Assembly (NCBI GenBank): GCA_002633005.1
Contig: NMRA01000511.1
Span: forward strand, 4,147 to 66,146
Direction: 5' to 3'
Length of the DNA stretch: 62,000 nt
Source of the DNA: Phoronis australis
Lineage: Eukaryota > Phoronida > Phoronidae
Part shown: in pieces, positions 59,262 through 62,000 of the stretch
How the letters are laid out: the number at the start of each line of letters is the position of its first letter
How positions within the stretch are numbered: the first letter of the stretch is position 1
Made by a program: the position numbers and the translations under genes
The notes under the pieces: model-generated
Told to the model about the DNA's origin: nothing
The model's input: the letters and a program-made list of their open reading frames with translations, nothing else
Databases searched by the model: none

Positions 59262-60240
59262 CAATCATATTTTGGCGGTGAAACATCCGCCATTGTCAAG
59301 CTTTATTCAGAGAAGGGATGCCAGGATGGCTGCAGGTACAATAGACAGAACAATCCAAAACACGCAAAAATACCACAACAGGATTGGCTAGCAATCAACG
59401 AATCACAACTCGATGTAACAGTGTCAACAACTCATGGGAAACCTGTGCATTAAGTGAAAGGATCTCTAAAATCCTATGTAGTGTATAATTTGATTGTAGT
59501 TGTTATCAAGCATCTTATATTGGTGAGACAACTCACCACTTGACGACACGGATGAAGGAACGCTTAGTTTACGTAGAGATAAGAATTCGCATAACTTTAG
59601 GTACTAGAAAAACAATGCTGCTTGTGTAGAGGCCGCAAAAAGACATTCGCATTCAGTGTTCGGAACGCCCTCAATCATTGCACAAGTTTCACATGAGTCG
59701 TTGGTATTGTTACACTGAGTTGTGATTTGCTGATTGCTTAGCCAATCCTGATCTGGTATTTTGTAACATTCTGTGTATTGTACCTGCAGCCATCCTGGCA
59801 TCCATTCTGTGTGTATTGTACCTGCAGCCATCCTGGAATACATTCTGTGTGTATTGTACCTGCAGCCATCCTGGCATACATTCTGTGTGTATTGTACCTG
59901 CAGCCATCCTGACATCCATTCTGTGTGTATTGTACCTGCAGCCATCCTGGCATACATTCTGTGTAATGTACCTGAAGCCATCCTGGCATACATTCTGTGT
60001 AATGTACCTGAAGCCATCCTGGCATACATTCTGTGTAATGTACCTGCAGCCATCCTGGCATACATTCTGTGTAATGTACCTGCAGCCATCCTGGCATACA
60101 TGTGCATCCTGTGTATTGTACCTGCAGCCATCCTGGCATACATTCTGTATATTGTACCTGCAGCCATCCTGGCATACATTCTCTGAATAAAGCTTGACAA
60201 TGGTGGGTGTTTTACCGCCGAAACATTTTAGAAAAGTCTT
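59262..60240. mobile_element. Fold-back element with one expanded arm
   Basis: Left arm (about 59,262-59,450) and right arm (about 59,690-60,240) are inverted copies: ggcggtgaaaca / tgtttcaccgcc-like ends, caagctttattcagaga / tctctgaataaagcttg, and an inner block with caggattggcta. The left arm has one copy of the minisatellite unit; the right has eleven. Confidence 0.78.
59769..60180. repeat. 36-38-bp minisatellite, 11 copies
   Basis: Unit attctgtgtattgtacctgc + agccatcctggcatac. Three short frames stay open on either strand; they are not genes. Confidence 0.93.
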
Positions 60241-61676
60241 TATTCAAACAGTGCTTCCATCAAGTTTCTAAGATATTCCAGGTTCAAACATTTCCCTAAG
60301 CCCAAGAAAATCTCGAAACTCTCGAACTCTCCTTTACCTAAACATAATTTTGAAACTAACTTTCATAAATTACACAGAAACCTATAATATGGGTGAAATG
60401 AATCTGAAAAAAATACAAAAATGAGAACTTTATAAGTGTGATCGTTTGAAAATTTATTTGTAAATTGCAATATTCCTCGTTCCACAAGAGTTCATCGTTT
60501 GCTCATAAGATAATACAATGTATACACGCCCTGAATACTACAGGCCCCTCGTTCAATTTACAGCACCATTGTGCAACACATGTGTTTCTATTAATGCAAC
60601 AAAGCACCAATGTACTGTAAGCAGTGCCAACCAATTCGTAAACTTTTCGTCTAAACGGGAGCGCCACCTCTGTGAAGGCTTTCTCGCCTATGCAACAACA
60701 ATTCAGCGCCGTTTTCTCACAGAGTAACACTTCCAAAGATAAAAATGATTATATTTTCACAAATTGTCTGTTAGCATGCTCACCGTATATGCCCACTGAC
60801 GAAGATACGTGCAAAGCCAAGCTATTGAATTAGCGACTACATTAATTATTAAGGGTAGGATTGGCGTGATACAGTCGTTAGATGGCCACCATATTTCCCC
60901 TGGCACGACGAGAGGAGAGAAAGCGTCAGAACACCACGAAAAAGACAACGAACACGAAAGATACCAGAGATCAACAGGCACTCCCCAAAATGATTAAAAC
61001 GACCAGTGAAGTGGTTCTCAACATCGTTTATCTTGTTCTGTTGATAAAGTGGGTAATGAATCTGAAACACTGGAGTCGAATAAGTGTGCCTACTTAAGAG
61101 TTCGAGTAGACCCCGGAATACGCTGTATTGTTGATTAGTAGCGGGTTTCACGAGACCACGTTGGCTTTCTCACAAAATCTCCCATGAAAGTTGACTACCT
61201 CTTGATTATCACACGATTCGCATGCAAGAAACATCAAATTTTACCTGGTTTCAATTCAGACAGCCACGCTAAAAGTCAATAGAGACTTAAACATACAGAA
61301 ATAGCGGGAGACAGTGTTGAGGTAGATCTGCATGCGAGGGTCTAACATTACAATGCACAACAACGAGAGCTCAACAAAATCTAATGTTTCAAAACAATAA
61401 CGTTAATGCAAAACATGACAAACCGTTGACGTTTGAGCAGTCCCAGACGCAGCTCCAGCCGACTTCCACCTGCCAAGATCTCACAGACCGCATCTGCCTT
61501 TTTCACGTCACAAGGCGGGAATTAGAAAATACAACCACGATCGAACAGCATGTAACTAAATGGGTTCTGATGTAATTATAGATTTTTTTGCGTGGATTCC
61601 ACGACACGCATCTCTATTTGAAGGACTCTGGTGCATTAGATATTACTCTACAAATGCAGTCACATTTTTAAACAAT
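60241..61676. other. Spacer between the fold-back element and ZF-D
   Basis: Short frames only; nothing recognisable. Confidence 0.45.
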
Positions 61677-61939
61677 CTACACATGTTTGTGAAATCTGTT
61701 CATGTGCAAAATATATGCTCTATCGCCGGAAAAAGAGCCGCTACAAATGTCACAAGAGATAGCGTTATCCGAGCTCGAGTGATACACCTGAATGTGTTTT
61801 GTCCGATAGTCTTTTCGACGAAATGTCGCCGGACATTTGTCACAACTGAGCAGTGTGACATCTGTGTGAAGGGTCCGCATATGACACATCATGTTGCGCT
61901 TAAGCGTGAACCGTTTGTCGCAAAGGAGACAAGCGAACT
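61677..61939 (-). CDS. C2H2 zinc-finger terminal exon ZF-D
   Basis: Acceptor CGGTTTCAG, same phase; 86 codons then TAG. Three fingers: CLLCDKRFTLKRNMMCHMRT-LH, CDKCPATFRRKDYRTKHIQV-YH and CDICSGSFSGDRAYILHMNR-FH. The right-most of the four; exons upstream of it on this strand lie outside the window. Confidence 0.87.
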
Positions 61940-62000
61940 CTGAAACCGAAAAAGATAGAGCTGACGATGCATGGCACAATTTCCAACTTGAGAAGTTATC

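Noticed and set aside
59604-60200. Repetitive frames MYARMAAGT... and others up to 198 codons
   Set aside because: Translations of a minisatellite in a fold-back element; several frames are open at once on both strands.
1-62000. CRISPR arrays, operons or prokaryotic mobile elements
   Set aside because: The tandem repeats are uninterrupted minisatellites without unique spacers, and gene structure is eukaryotic throughout.

Overview
This is a window of animal nuclear DNA. Its genes are split by GT-AG introns of roughly 80 bp to several kb, and it is rich in miniature transposons, minisatellites, a Penelope-like retroelement relic and G-homopolymer tracts with ambiguous bases. No ribosomal, tRNA or prokaryotic gene organisation is seen. 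The EGF protein, the C2H2 zinc-finger exons and the repeat mix suit a marine invertebrate, perhaps a deuterostome such as an amphioxus, but the sequence does not settle the taxon.

About two thirds of the window (3,828-45,330, + strand) reads as one large gene. I assembled it exon by exon from splice sites and codon phase. The core set of 47 exons totals 8,736 nt, which is divisible by three and predicts about 2,911 residues. The predicted product is a type I membrane protein: signal peptide; six tandem copies of an unrecognised ~150-residue cysteine-containing module in two alternating subtypes (A-B-A-B-A-B) plus a divergent seventh copy (C); Thr-rich stalk; 25 EGF-like repeats in one 2.9 kb exon; one transmembrane helix; and a 501-residue, highly charged cytoplasmic tail. 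Each module is split into the same four core exons (a-d), followed by short linker exons (e, f), with conserved intron phases. This marks exon-block duplication. Between B1 and A2 a 33-nt linker exon has been amplified to six copies, and three extra A-type 'a' exons have decayed.

The right part (about 46-62 kb) lies on the other strand. It contains four C2H2 zinc-finger terminal exons (49,861-50,060; 53,533-53,867; 57,453-57,724; 61,677-61,939) spaced 3.8-4.2 kb apart. All open in the same codon phase and each ends in its own stop. The simplest reading is an array of alternative 3' exons, like that of insect lola, spliced to shared upstream exons beyond the right edge of the window.

The rest is repeats: a ~150-180 bp miniature element (6 copies, two abutting tail to tail); a ~420 bp inverted-repeat element (2 copies); a smaller relative at 56.8 kb; a Penelope-like relic with inverted termini carrying hammerhead-like and tRNA-like motifs (38.0-39.65 kb); a fold-back element whose one arm has an expanded minisatellite (59.26-60.24 kb); a 12 x 45 bp minisatellite at 7.8-8.3 kb; near-perfect hairpins at 1.0, 4.24 and 4.45 kb; and a hAT transposase fossil near 47 kb. 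The strongest candidate for something undescribed is the alternating A/B module receptor-like gene. Second is the zinc-finger terminal-exon array.
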